Positions 1-6,543 of a stretch of DNA of 14,234 bases are shown here, piece by piece. A program made the position numbers and the translations under genes. Positions within the stretch are counted from its first letter, which is position 1; each line of letters opens with the position of its first letter. The notes under the pieces are model-generated. The model worked only from the letters and a program-made list of their open reading frames with translations, did no database searches and was not told the origin of the DNA. The stretch comes from JAGVPT01 sp035500675 (GTDB taxonomy: Bacteria > Bacteroidota > Ignavibacteria > UBA10030 > UBA8401), in NCBI GenBank assembly GCA_035500675.1, contig DATJXA010000133.1, forward strand, positions 1-14,234. Direction: 5' to 3'.

Positions 1-327
1 AGAAGATACGATCGTTCCGAAAATAAAAACGAGGGCTCCGTAATCTTCGCGCACCGGATCCCATACTTGGCGCGTCAGAAACGACCAGCCGAATTTATCG
101 ATGGAGAGCCCCGAACCGCGGAACATCTCATACCCCATCAAAAAGACGAGAGCAAAAACCAAAAAAGCAAAGAACATCGTCGACGACTGAAAAACGATAT
201 CGCCGACGTTCGTGTTCGGGCGTTTTTGTGCTCTGGAAAAAACGCCGAGTGGAGAAGCAATTTTCGCTTCTCCACCCGACTCTTGTGCAACAGGCACAGG
301 AATATCAGAAGGGGATTGTGCCGGCAT
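1..327 (-). CDS. pstC: Phosphate ABC transporter permease PstC, N-terminal part (cut by window edge)
   Basis: Only the first 109 codons are present; the reading frame is still open at base 1. PstC is one of the two inner-membrane permease subunits of the high-affinity phosphate importer PstSCAB. The visible part has a polar, proline-rich cytoplasmic N-terminus of about 40 residues, one hydrophobic segment at about residues 50-66 (MFFAFLVFALVFLMGYEMF), and then the stretch around GLSIDKFGWSFLTRQVWDPV followed by YGALVFIFGTIVSS, which is typical of the start of PstC. The ATG at 327 lies 3 bases after the pstS stop, so the two genes are surely one transcript and probably translationally coupled. 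A perfect 10-base inverted repeat sits inside its first 30 codons. pstA, pstB and phoU would be expected further on but are outside the window. The family call is firm. Confidence 0.93.
   Translation of the reverse strand, partial: MPAQSPSDIPVPVAQESGGEAKIASPLGVFSRAQKRPNTNVGDIVFQSSTMFFAFLVFALVFLMGYEMFRGSGLSIDKFGWSFLTRQVWDPVREDYGALVFIFGTIVSS
249..275 (-). repeat. Perfect 10-bp inverted repeat (RNA hairpin) early in pstC
   Basis: On the transcribed strand GTGGAGAAGC is followed by a 7-base loop and then its exact complement GCTTCTCCAC. The hairpin lies about 50 to 80 bases into the pstC coding region, just after the pstS-pstC junction. The structure is seen directly. A role in lowering pstC expression relative to pstS, or in protecting the 3' end of a processed pstS mRNA, is inference. 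Confidence 0.6.
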
Positions 328-330
328 GTA

Positions 331-1365
331 TTACTTCGTTTCGATGAGGTCGATTTTCTTGAGACAGAGTTTTGCTACCGATTTGGGAAGCGGTGCGTAG
401 TACAGATCCTTGGCATATTCTTGACCGTCCGTCATGGCCCATTTCAAGAACGATTTGATTTCTTTCGCTTTCGCTTTGTCTTTCATGTTCTTATAGATCA
501 GCAGCCATGTGAATCCGCAAATAGGATACGAATCCTTGCCGGGCGAGTTGACGATCATAACCCGCAAATCGGCTGGCATATTTCGTGCCGCTCCCGCCGC
601 CGCTGCGGAAACTCCGTCGAATGTCGCTTCGACGAATTTCCCTTCGCGATTTTGGAGCAACGCGTACGAAAGGTTGTTCTGAACTGCATACGCAAGCTCG
701 ACGTATCCGAGCGACCCCACGGATTGCGCGATGAGGCCGGCAACTCCTTCGTTCCCTTTGCCCCCGAGACCGACCGGCCAGTTCACGGAAGTTCCTTTCC
801 CGACCTTGTCGGTCCACGACTTGCTCACGTCGCAAAGATATGTGGTAAAAATATTCGTCGTGCCGCTTCCGTCGGAACGATGCGCAACGATGATCGCCTG
901 ATCGGGAAGTGTTTTGCCCGGGTTGATGGCGGCAATTTTTGGATCGTTCCAGTTGGTGATCTCTCCAAGGTAGATCGAGGCAAGCACTTCGGGGGAAATG
1001 CGAAGGTCCTTTCCTGCGGCCGGCAGGTTGTAGGAAATAACCACTGCGCCCATGACCGTCGGAATGTGGATGATATCGGTACCCTGCTTCTCCTTGATTT
1101 CCTTCATCTGGTCTTCGCTCAAGAATGCGTCGGAGGCGCCGAAGTCTACTGTTCCTTCGGTGACCTGTTTGATTCCGCCGCCGCTGCCGATCGATTGATA
1201 ATTGAATTCGACGCCCGCCTTTTTACTGTAGACGTCGAACCATTTGGAATAGATGACGTAGGGAAACGTGGCGCCTGCGCCGTTCAACTTCATCTGCGCC
1301 ATGACCGTCTCCCCGACGATCATGGACAGAACGAGCAACATAAGAGCAACGATCAAAGATTTCAT
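331..1365 (-). CDS. pstS: Periplasmic phosphate-binding protein PstS
   Basis: This is the solute-binding protein of the Pst importer, which captures inorganic phosphate in the periplasm and delivers it to PstCA. The 344-residue product starts with a Sec signal peptide (hydrophobic residues 4-18, likely cut after Ala23 in VMA/Q) and has no lipobox Cys, so it should be a soluble periplasmic protein. Family hallmarks follow in order: LNGAGATFPYVIYSKW at residues 27-42, the phosphate-binding GSGGGIKQ loop, DFGASDAFLSEDQM, and HRSDGSGTTNIF in mid-protein. Length is normal for the family. The ATG at 1365 has AAAGGA about 8 bases upstream. It lies 46 bases after the porin gene and 3 bases before pstC, so the three probably form one operon driven from the Pho-box-like promoter near 2508-2547. 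Confidence 0.96.
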   Translation of the reverse strand: MKSLIVALMLLVLSMIVGETVMAQMKLNGAGATFPYVIYSKWFDVYSKKAGVEFNYQSIGSGGGIKQVTEGTVDFGASDAFLSEDQMKEIKEKQGTDIIHIPTVMGAVVISYNLPAAGKDLRISPEVLASIYLGEITNWNDPKIAAINPGKTLPDQAIIVAHRSDGSGTTNIFTTYLCDVSKSWTDKVGKGTSVNWPVGLGGKGNEGVAGLIAQSVGSLGYVELAYAVQNNLSYALLQNREGKFVEATFDGVSAAAAGAARNMPADLRVMIVNSPGKDSYPICGFTWLLIYKNMKDKAKAKEIKSFLKWAMTDGQEYAKDLYYAPLPKSVAKLCLKKIDLIETK

Positions 1366-1411
1366 TTGGGGTTCCTTTACATTAAGTGCGTTGTGTGATC
1401 GTTAGGTTTTG

Positions 1412-2425
1412 TTAGAAAGTAAAATAGAACGTCAGGAAACCTGTGAGTGAAGCGTCGAGACCGGTTCCGCTTGACGGTTTTTCAAACGACGTGTATTCGA
1501 TGTGCGGCTGGAACCATACGTTCTTGTCCGCTGCCCAACTCACGCCGGCAATAAGCAGGTTTTGCATATCGCCTTTTACTTTGGCGCTCGTGTTGGGGTC
1601 GTAAATGTCGTACCGCAGTATTCCCGATAGGTCCGGCGTAAAGAAGTACGATCCAAAGAACGAATAACCTTGTTGGACTGCCTTGTTCGCTTGATTCTGT
1701 GAGAATAACTCAACGCCGACATTGTAATTCGCTTTTATGCCATAGTCTGCAAATATCGCAGTCGTCGCTTTATCAAGGTCCGCTCCTTTGACTCCTGGGG
1801 CAGTAGAGGCATAACCTTCAAACAATGTAATCGTTAAATCGGAAACAGGCTTTGCCTGGATATTGACATAGTAGCTTTTGTATTTGTCCGTCTCGGGAGT
1901 GCCGGTGCTTGCGCCATTACCGACCATCACCCAATATCCCAACATTCCGCCTTCATCAATTTTTCCTCGTAGTGAAACGCCGATGTCGCGCGAACCGACG
2001 ACACCATGGAGATCCATAATTGTTTTCTCGAGGGAACGATAACCCCATAACCCCTCCGAAATATCAAAAGCGGGTGTGGGCTGCATACCGAATGTGAGGT
2101 CGCTGCCGGAGAAGAATCCCATCCATTTCAAATATGCATCTTTCACGAACGAACCGATTTTTCCGTTGGCAAATACTTCGCCTTGGTCATCTTCCGTGCG
2201 AAAACGGAACGCAAATTTTTCGCTCAGATTTTCATCGTAACTGAAATAAATTCTGCGGAATTGAAAACCGTTGTAGTTTTTTGCGGCCGTTCCTTTCATA
2301 GCCGTATCAGCCGAAATATTGTAAAAGTAGTCTCCGAAGGCCAAGCCGCTGAATTTCCCCTGACCGAAAGTTGTCGCCGACACAAAAAATAGCCCAACTG
2401 CCAGTAGGATTAAGCCTTTCTTCAT
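1412..2425 (-). CDS. Outer-membrane beta-barrel porin, phosphate-porin-like
   Basis: This 337-residue protein has a signal peptide (MKKGLILLAVGLFFVSATTFG, likely cut before Gln22) and then alternating aromatic and polar strands ending in SLTGFLTFYFTF. A C-terminal Phe is the usual outer-membrane assembly signal. The block around EGLWGYRSLEKTIMDLHG and GSRDIGVSLRGKI resembles the ERSL / SRDxG region of OprO/OprP-type polyphosphate- and phosphate-selective porins. It is the first gene of the pstS-pstC transcript, which supports a role in letting phosphate or polyphosphate through the outer membrane under starvation. Substrate selectivity cannot be read from the sequence. The ATG at 2425 is preceded by AGAAAGGA at good spacing. 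Porin identity is likely; phosphate selectivity is inference from context. Confidence 0.8.
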   Translation of the reverse strand: MKKGLILLAVGLFFVSATTFGQGKFSGLAFGDYFYNISADTAMKGTAAKNYNGFQFRRIYFSYDENLSEKFAFRFRTEDDQGEVFANGKIGSFVKDAYLKWMGFFSGSDLTFGMQPTPAFDISEGLWGYRSLEKTIMDLHGVVGSRDIGVSLRGKIDEGGMLGYWVMVGNGASTGTPETDKYKSYYVNIQAKPVSDLTITLFEGYASTAPGVKGADLDKATTAIFADYGIKANYNVGVELFSQNQANKAVQQGYSFFGSYFFTPDLSGILRYDIYDPNTSAKVKGDMQNLLIAGVSWAADKNVWFQPHIEYTSFEKPSSGTGLDASLTGFLTFYFTF

Positions 2426-2490
2426 GGGTTTCCTTTCTAAATGGTGAGTAGAATTGATAAGATTGAGTTGATGAGTCGCGTTAAAAGTGC

Positions 2491-2507
2491 GCTAAAATAC
2501 ATTTAGC
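2491..2507 (-). promoter_or_regulatory. 6-5-6 palindrome at the expected porin/pst transcription start
   Basis: The minus strand reads GCTAAA, 5 bases, TTTAGC, directly downstream of the proposed -10 hexamer (2508-2513). It would therefore cover the transcription start and the first bases of the mRNA. It could be an operator or a short 5' stabilising stem. The sequence is short and AT-rich, so chance is quite possible. Confidence 0.3.
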
Positions 2508-2547
2508 ATAATAGCTTGGTATTAAAGCAATGTTAAGAAATTGTTAA
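2508..2547 (-). promoter_or_regulatory. Pho-box-like promoter of the porin-pstS-pstC operon
   Basis: Reading the minus strand there are three hexamers with an exact 11-base period: TTAACA (2542-2547), TTAACA (2531-2536) and TTAATA (2520-2525). Six bases later comes a -10-like TATTAT (2508-2513). No good -35 hexamer is present, as expected for an activator-dependent promoter. Direct repeats with an 11-base period are the known binding architecture of PhoB (E. coli) and PhoP (B. subtilis, TTAACA-type repeats). The same layout recurs upstream of the CHAD operon. The 202-base gap that holds it (2426-2627) shows no gene. Regulation by the PhoB encoded in this window is inference. Confidence 0.65.
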
Positions 2548-2627
2548 GAGGGCAAAGCGGCTCGCATCATTGAACGTTTCAGGCTTTTCACTCGACGCCA
2601 TTCCGCATTTTGCGGATCGGAAGATGT

Positions 2628-3437
2628 TCAATGCTCCGACGATTCCAGATCGGCCAAATAATTTTTCGCCAATTCTCGCTGTCTCTCTTCGCGCTGACTA
2701 TGCACGGGGAGCGACATCACTTTTTTGAGCGATTCCGCCGCCGCGTCTTTTTTCCCCTCGGCTCTGTACGTCCAGTAGAATTCGTAGTATGCGTACGAGT
2801 TTTCCGGATCGTATTTCACCGCTTTGTTCAGGAGCGCTTCGGATTCAGTGAACGAGCCGTGAAGGTCTTCGCCGAAAATTATTTTGGCGATCGTCCGTTC
2901 AAACCACGAGAGCCGCGCACTTTCCCGTTCAAAAATTGCGAGGATGATGTACGCAAGAGCGAATGTGGAGTCGAGCCTGATCGTCTCGTTCGCCTGAGCT
3001 CTCACTTCTTTCCCAAGGTGCAATTTCTGAGAGACTGTTGAAAACGGAATAAGGCTCCCTCGCGTCAATGCCGCCCAGAAATGGGACGACGGATTCTGCG
3101 GGTCGAGAGCGAGAAGCGTGTCGGCGTACAATGCAGCGCACTCATAATACCTTTGTGCGGAGGTATCTTTGTGGAGATGAAGCCATCCCATGTCGCTGTA
3201 AGCCCGTACAAGCCGGACGAGCGTTTCGCGTTCATGAGGAGCGATCCTGTACGCATCCTCGTAAAAAACGAGCGCCGTATCCGTCGCTTCGCAATAAAAA
3301 CAACTGTCTCCCATTGCGAGATATCCCTGAGCGCTCTGCGCGCGGGATCGAGATGGCATGATGGTAACAATCATCGCTACGATGCAACAACGCAGCACGC
3401 AGAGACCTCTCGTCCTGTGAGGATGTCGTGTGAACAT
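2628..3437 (-). CDS. Exported TPR-repeat protein, RMD-like
   Basis: The product is about 269 residues. An N-terminal hydrophobic segment (LCVLRCCIVAMIVTIM) follows basic residues and ends in SRA/QS, which suggests a signal peptide and a periplasmic location. The rest is helical TPR-like repeat: YLAMGDSCFYCEATDTALVF near the N-terminus, a middle part with FWAALTRGSLIPF, and KAVKYDPENSYAYYEFYWTY near the C-terminus. The middle and end resemble bacterial relatives of RMD (regulator of microtubule dynamics) TPR proteins. The function is unknown; TPRs usually bind other proteins. I prefer the ATG at 3437 because a GTG start at 3461 would lie inside the proposed promoter and in front of the signal peptide. 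Ribosome-site support is poor for both. It sits between Ppx and the porin and has its own Pho-box-like repeats. Confidence 0.72.
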   Translation of the reverse strand: MFTRHPHRTRGLCVLRCCIVAMIVTIMPSRSRAQSAQGYLAMGDSCFYCEATDTALVFYEDAYRIAPHERETLVRLVRAYSDMGWLHLHKDTSAQRYYECAALYADTLLALDPQNPSSHFWAALTRGSLIPFSTVSQKLHLGKEVRAQANETIRLDSTFALAYIILAIFERESARLSWFERTIAKIIFGEDLHGSFTESEALLNKAVKYDPENSYAYYEFYWTYRAEGKKDAAAESLKKVMSLPVHSQREERQRELAKNYLADLESSEH

Positions 3438-3466
3438 CCCAAGATAGATATTCTCTTTCACCAGTG

Positions 3467-3494
3467 TATTACAAGGGAGTTAAAAAAATGTTAA
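3467..3494 (-). promoter_or_regulatory. Candidate Pho box upstream of the TPR gene
   Basis: The minus strand carries TTAACA (3489-3494), TTAACT (3478-3483) and GTAATA (3467-3472), again with an exact 11-base period. The hexamer 6 bases further on (TGAAAG) is a poor -10, unlike the two other sites. GTAATA/TAATAC might instead act as the -10. It lies in the 70-base gap after Ppx, so the TPR gene could also be read through from the upstream operon. This is weaker than the sites at 2508-2547 and 8071-8110. Confidence 0.42.
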
Positions 3495-3531
3495 GGATGG
3501 CGCGGAGAGATGGAGGGCGGGAAGTCGATGG

Positions 3532-5085
3532 TCAAGCGGCCGCGAACTCGGCTTTTACATGAAATTCTTTCTCGAAAAGTTCCTTCTTCCGATTGGCTCC
3601 CCAGAGTTCAAGCTCAATTTTCGTCCTGCGCGCGCGGCGGAGCTGAAAACGCACCTTCGAACGAGAACGCCGGCAGCGCACGCTTTTGATAGCTGAGAGG
3701 TGCGTTCGGTCCAAACCGTCGGCGATGCGCAAGATCGCGGCCAGCTTCACGACAATATCTCTGTCTTCTGCGGTCAGTTTTCCGAACCCCTCGTGTCTCA
3801 TTTTAGGATGGCTTTTTCTATGATAGCGGGCGATGTTCGCGATGATCTCCTTTTCATTTTCGGTGAAGCCGAGCAGCTCCGCGTTGCGGATGAGATAGTA
3901 CGAATGTCGGTGATGCTGAGCGTGAGATACGAACAGTCCGACTTCGTGGAGCATCGCCGCGGCTTCAAGGTAGACGCGTTCGCCGGGGCTGAGCTTGTGG
4001 AGCGAGACCGTCTGGTCGAAGATATCGAGAGCGAGCCGTCCGACCTGGCGCGCATGCTCTTTTTCATACTGAAAACTTTCCGCGATGTGAACGACGCTCG
4101 TGTACCTGATGTCGTGGAAATGGTCGAATTGCTTCTTCCGGAAATGCTTTTCCATCGTGTCGAGGATGATGCCTTCGCGAAGCGCGTACTCCGAAATGGT
4201 CATCCGCTTTATGCCGAGTGCGCGGCAAATTTCTTCGAGGATGATGACGCCTGCGACGATGATATCCGCACGGGCCGGGTCGAGCCCTTCAATGTTCGCG
4301 CGATCGTCGGGGTCTTCGACATCGAGAATCTTCTCCGCTACGTCGGAGATCTCGCCGCCGGTAAAAGTAAAATTGTTAAGAAAGGCCTCCTCCTCTTCAC
4401 CCCGGTCAAGCTTGATCAGGTGGGCAATGCTCGCGATGGTCCCCGAAGTGCCGACGACGATCTCATACTTGTGCTTGCGTACCGCACGAACGATCGGATC
4501 GAGCATCCCGCGGACGTATTGCCTGCATTCCCGGATCGATTTGGGCGACGACGTCCCGTCCTCGAAGAAACGCTGGCTCAGCCTCACAGCGCCGAGCTTC
4601 AAGCTGTTGCTGTAGAGGATGTTTCTTTTCTGGCCGATGAGAAATTCCGTGCTTCCACCACCGATGTCGATCATGAGATGGCGCTTGTTGAAGATCGGAA
4701 GGGCCTGAAGCACTCCGAGATGAATGAGGCGGGCTTCTTCAAACCCCGAAGCGACCTCGATCGTGATGCCCGCTTCCGATTTTGCCCTCCGGAGAAATTC
4801 GTCCTGGTTCATTGCTTCGCGCACTGCGCTCGTCGCGATTGCTCGGATCGGAGCGTGGAACGAATCGGCGATCATTTTGAAACGCCGCAGCGCGTGGATG
4901 CCGCGCTCCACCGCACTCCCTGAAAGATATTTCATGTCGGTCGATCCGCTTCCCAGGCGTACGATCTCTTTCTGACGATCGAGCGTCTTGAAACGGCCCG
5001 ACTCCGGGTAGACTTCAGCAACGACTAGATGGATCGAGTTAGTGCCGATATCAATGGCGGCGAGATTTTTCTTCTTGTTCGTCAT
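3532..5085 (-). CDS. ppx: Exopolyphosphatase / guanosine pentaphosphatase, Ppx/GppA family
   Basis: Ppx/GppA enzymes release phosphate from the ends of polyphosphate chains and/or hydrolyse pppGpp. Counting from the ATG at 5085 (517 residues, close to the 513 of E. coli Ppx), the ASKHA fold shows DIGTNS (12-17), ATSAVREA (84-91), SGFEEARL with the catalytic-type Glu (113-120), IDIGGGSTE (139-147) and GTSGTIAS (212-219). The C-terminal half has the HD-like helical domain of long Ppx proteins, with AAMLHEVGLFVSHAQHHRHSY at about 376-396. The frame is open further upstream, but family alignment begins right after MTNKKKNLAAIDIG, so the start at 5085 is chosen. This overlaps the preceding kinase-like gene by 35 bases. 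It is the last gene of the CHAD-SixA-kinase run. Choice between polyphosphate and pppGpp as substrate is not certain; CHAD context favours polyphosphate. Confidence 0.92.
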   Translation of the reverse strand: MTNKKKNLAAIDIGTNSIHLVVAEVYPESGRFKTLDRQKEIVRLGSGSTDMKYLSGSAVERGIHALRRFKMIADSFHAPIRAIATSAVREAMNQDEFLRRAKSEAGITIEVASGFEEARLIHLGVLQALPIFNKRHLMIDIGGGSTEFLIGQKRNILYSNSLKLGAVRLSQRFFEDGTSSPKSIRECRQYVRGMLDPIVRAVRKHKYEIVVGTSGTIASIAHLIKLDRGEEEEAFLNNFTFTGGEISDVAEKILDVEDPDDRANIEGLDPARADIIVAGVIILEEICRALGIKRMTISEYALREGIILDTMEKHFRKKQFDHFHDIRYTSVVHIAESFQYEKEHARQVGRLALDIFDQTVSLHKLSPGERVYLEAAAMLHEVGLFVSHAQHHRHSYYLIRNAELLGFTENEKEIIANIARYHRKSHPKMRHEGFGKLTAEDRDIVVKLAAILRIADGLDRTHLSAIKSVRCRRSRSKVRFQLRRARRTKIELELWGANRKKELFEKEFHVKAEFAAA

Positions 5086-5812
5086 CTTCAAGAACAGCGA
5101 GGATCCCTTGTTTGAGGTCGCGGTTGGTCTCTTCAAAACTTTTGGCGGCGTTGACAACCTGAAAATCGAACTCGTTCGTCATACGGTCGAACTCCTTCAA
5201 AATCGCTTTCTGGTATTCGACAAAACTGTCGTAGAAATCGTCTCCGAGGCGCATATCCATCCCGGATTCCCAATAGTCGAGTCCCTCACCCGATTGGTCT
5301 TCCCAATACCGCTTCTGGAGTGTGTGACTGTTGATGACACGTGGGATGAGGTCTTCAATCGTGATGCGCATGTAGAAGACGGCGTCGGGCTCGATCGCAA
5401 ACCCGAACACTTTTCGGATCCATTGCCGGTCTCCTCCGCGAACAGACGACCGGGCGAATGCAGTGTAGATGTAGCGGTCGGCGAGGACAACAAAGCCTGC
5501 GCGGAGAGCGGGAATAATTTCATGCTCAAGCCGGTCCGCGAAATCAGCTGCGTAAAGAAGATTGAACGTGTCGAAATTCAGCGTGTGCCCCGATTTCGCT
5601 TCGTCTATCGCTTTCGCCATGAGAGCCGACCGCGTCCATCCCGTCGTTGTCACGCCAAACCCCTTGATTTCAAGCCATTTTTTGATCTCTTCGAGCTGGG
5701 TCGAACGTCCCACGCCGTCGGTGCCTTCGACCACGATGAGCTTTCCGCTCAGGTCGCTCACGTCCACATACGGAAGCCCGACGCCGTAAAAAAGATTTTT
5801 TTTACGCGACAT
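5051..5812 (-). CDS. Thymidylate-kinase-like P-loop protein 2, Walker A Lys replaced by Arg
   Basis: The product is 253-255 residues with the thymidylate kinase fold. The P-loop reads EGTDGVGRSTQ (about residues 31-41 of the longer form), in which the invariant Walker A Lys is Arg38; the codon is CGT. It keeps ADRYIYTAFARSSVRG (the DR-Y motif of Tmk) and FGFAIEPDAVFYMRI, but lacks the TREPGG nucleotide-binding motif of true dTMP kinase and has TTGWTRSALM there. The lid region carries an insertion of about a dozen residues compared with its upstream paralogue. Two ATGs are available (5818, 5812); AAGGAG lies 1 base before the first and 7 before the second, so 5812 is preferred. It overlaps the upstream gene by about 11 bases. 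It may be a non-catalytic partner of the upstream paralogue or a kinase with altered chemistry. Substrate unknown. Confidence 0.85.
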   Translation of the reverse strand: MSRKKNLFYGVGLPYVDVSDLSGKLIVVEGTDGVGRSTQLEEIKKWLEIKGFGVTTTGWTRSALMAKAIDEAKSGHTLNFDTFNLLYAADFADRLEHEIIPALRAGFVVLADRYIYTAFARSSVRGGDRQWIRKVFGFAIEPDAVFYMRITIEDLIPRVINSHTLQKRYWEDQSGEGLDYWESGMDMRLGDDFYDSFVEYQKAILKEFDRMTNEFDFQVVNAAKSFEETNRDLKQGILAVLEDDEQEEKSRRH

Positions 5813-6515
5813 AGACATTCTCCTTCTTTTGTAGGAACGGCGCCGGCTTGTAGTTCTTCAATTTCTCCTTGACGATATCGCGGATGATTCCCTGCTGCTT
5901 CTGGATCGAGTCGGTCGCGTCCATGACCGTCAATCCGTACTCAGCGGAAATTTTATCGTACTCCTCCAGAATTTTCGACTGAAATAATCTGAAACTCTCA
6001 CGTGGGTCGTCGCTTAAGCCAAGATCCATCCCAGCCTCGTGGAATTTCAACTCCACCCTGCCGTTGAGGATCCGTTTCAAAGAGACTTCGATAGGCACTC
6101 TGAAGTAAAATGCGATGTCGGGTTTCACCGCAAACCCGTAGAGATTGCGCACCCATTCCGGATGGACGCCGCGAACGACGTCGCGTGCAAAAGCGGTATA
6201 GACATAGCGGTCGGCGCACACGATCATGCCGGCCTTCAAAGGCGGGATGATCAGATGCGCGAGGCGGTCGGAAAAATCCGTAGCGTGAAGCACGCTGAAC
6301 GTCGTCGGCGTCAGCAGATTTTTCTTCTTTCCCCGTTTGATCGTTTCGTTGACGAGCGCCGAAGAATTCCATTCCGTGAAAAAGACGCGGTACTTGGAAT
6401 TGAGCAGCCATTTTTGGAGCAGCTGAAGTTGAGTCGATTTTCCCGACCCGTCGATCCCTTCGACGATGATAAGAATGCCGGGGTACGGGTGGGGCTGGTC
6501 AAATAGGCGCGCCAT
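5802..6515 (-). CDS. Thymidylate-kinase-like P-loop kinase 1
   Basis: This 237-residue protein has an intact Walker A, EGIDGSGKSTQLQLLQKWL (about residues 19-37), and the DR-Y motif ADRYVYTAFARDVVRG with GFAVKPDIAFYFRV after it. These place it in the thymidylate kinase superfamily, which phosphorylates nucleoside monophosphates. The TREPGG motif that follows the P-loop helix in true dTMP kinases is absent; the strand reads FFTEWNSSALV instead. The shared W-x-x-SAL feature with the downstream paralogue suggests one special subfamily. A cellular dTMP kinase role is therefore doubtful. The ATG at 6515 has AAAGGA about 8 bases upstream, 28 bases after the SixA gene. The context (CHAD, Ppx) suggests phosphate or polyphosphate metabolism, but no substrate can be assigned. 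Confidence 0.87.
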   Translation of the reverse strand: MARLFDQPHPYPGILIIVEGIDGSGKSTQLQLLQKWLLNSKYRVFFTEWNSSALVNETIKRGKKKNLLTPTTFSVLHATDFSDRLAHLIIPPLKAGMIVCADRYVYTAFARDVVRGVHPEWVRNLYGFAVKPDIAFYFRVPIEVSLKRILNGRVELKFHEAGMDLGLSDDPRESFRLFQSKILEEYDKISAEYGLTVMDATDSIQKQQGIIRDIVKEKLKNYKPAPFLQKKENVYVA

Positions 6516-6543
6516 GCAATTGTCCTTTGTAATGGATGATGAA

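Noticed and set aside
67..1398. A 443-codon open frame on the plus strand over pstS
   Set aside because: It is antisense to an unmistakable PstS with signal peptide and family motifs. Its translation is rich in Arg, Phe and His with no recognisable domain, as expected of a shadow frame.
1366..1411. TAACA-like repeats in the porin-pstS gap as another Pho box
   Set aside because: The two copies are imperfect and have a 10-base period, with no -10 at the spacing seen in the other sites.
2602..2616. A 6-bp inverted repeat (TCCGCA, 3 bases, TGCGGA) after the TPR gene as a terminator
   Set aside because: The stem is short and no T-run follows on the transcribed strand, so an intrinsic terminator is not supported.
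3438..3461. GTG start at 3461 for the TPR protein
   Set aside because: No ribosome site precedes it, it would fall into the proposed promoter, and it would add eight residues in front of an already complete signal peptide.
4360..4385. A further TTAACA hexamer on the minus strand within ppx
   Set aside because: There is only one good hexamer, it has no partner at 11 bases, and it lies in the coding sequence; chance occurrence is the simplest explanation.
3700..4923. A 407-codon open frame on the plus strand over the Ppx gene
   Set aside because: It is antisense to a Ppx/GppA protein with all family motifs; no domain pattern or ribosome site supports it.
5086..5157. Upstream extension of the Ppx reading frame by 24 codons
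   Set aside because: The extension lies inside the kinase-like gene and is low in family similarity. The canonical N-terminus begins right after the internal ATG at 5085, which gives the usual family length.
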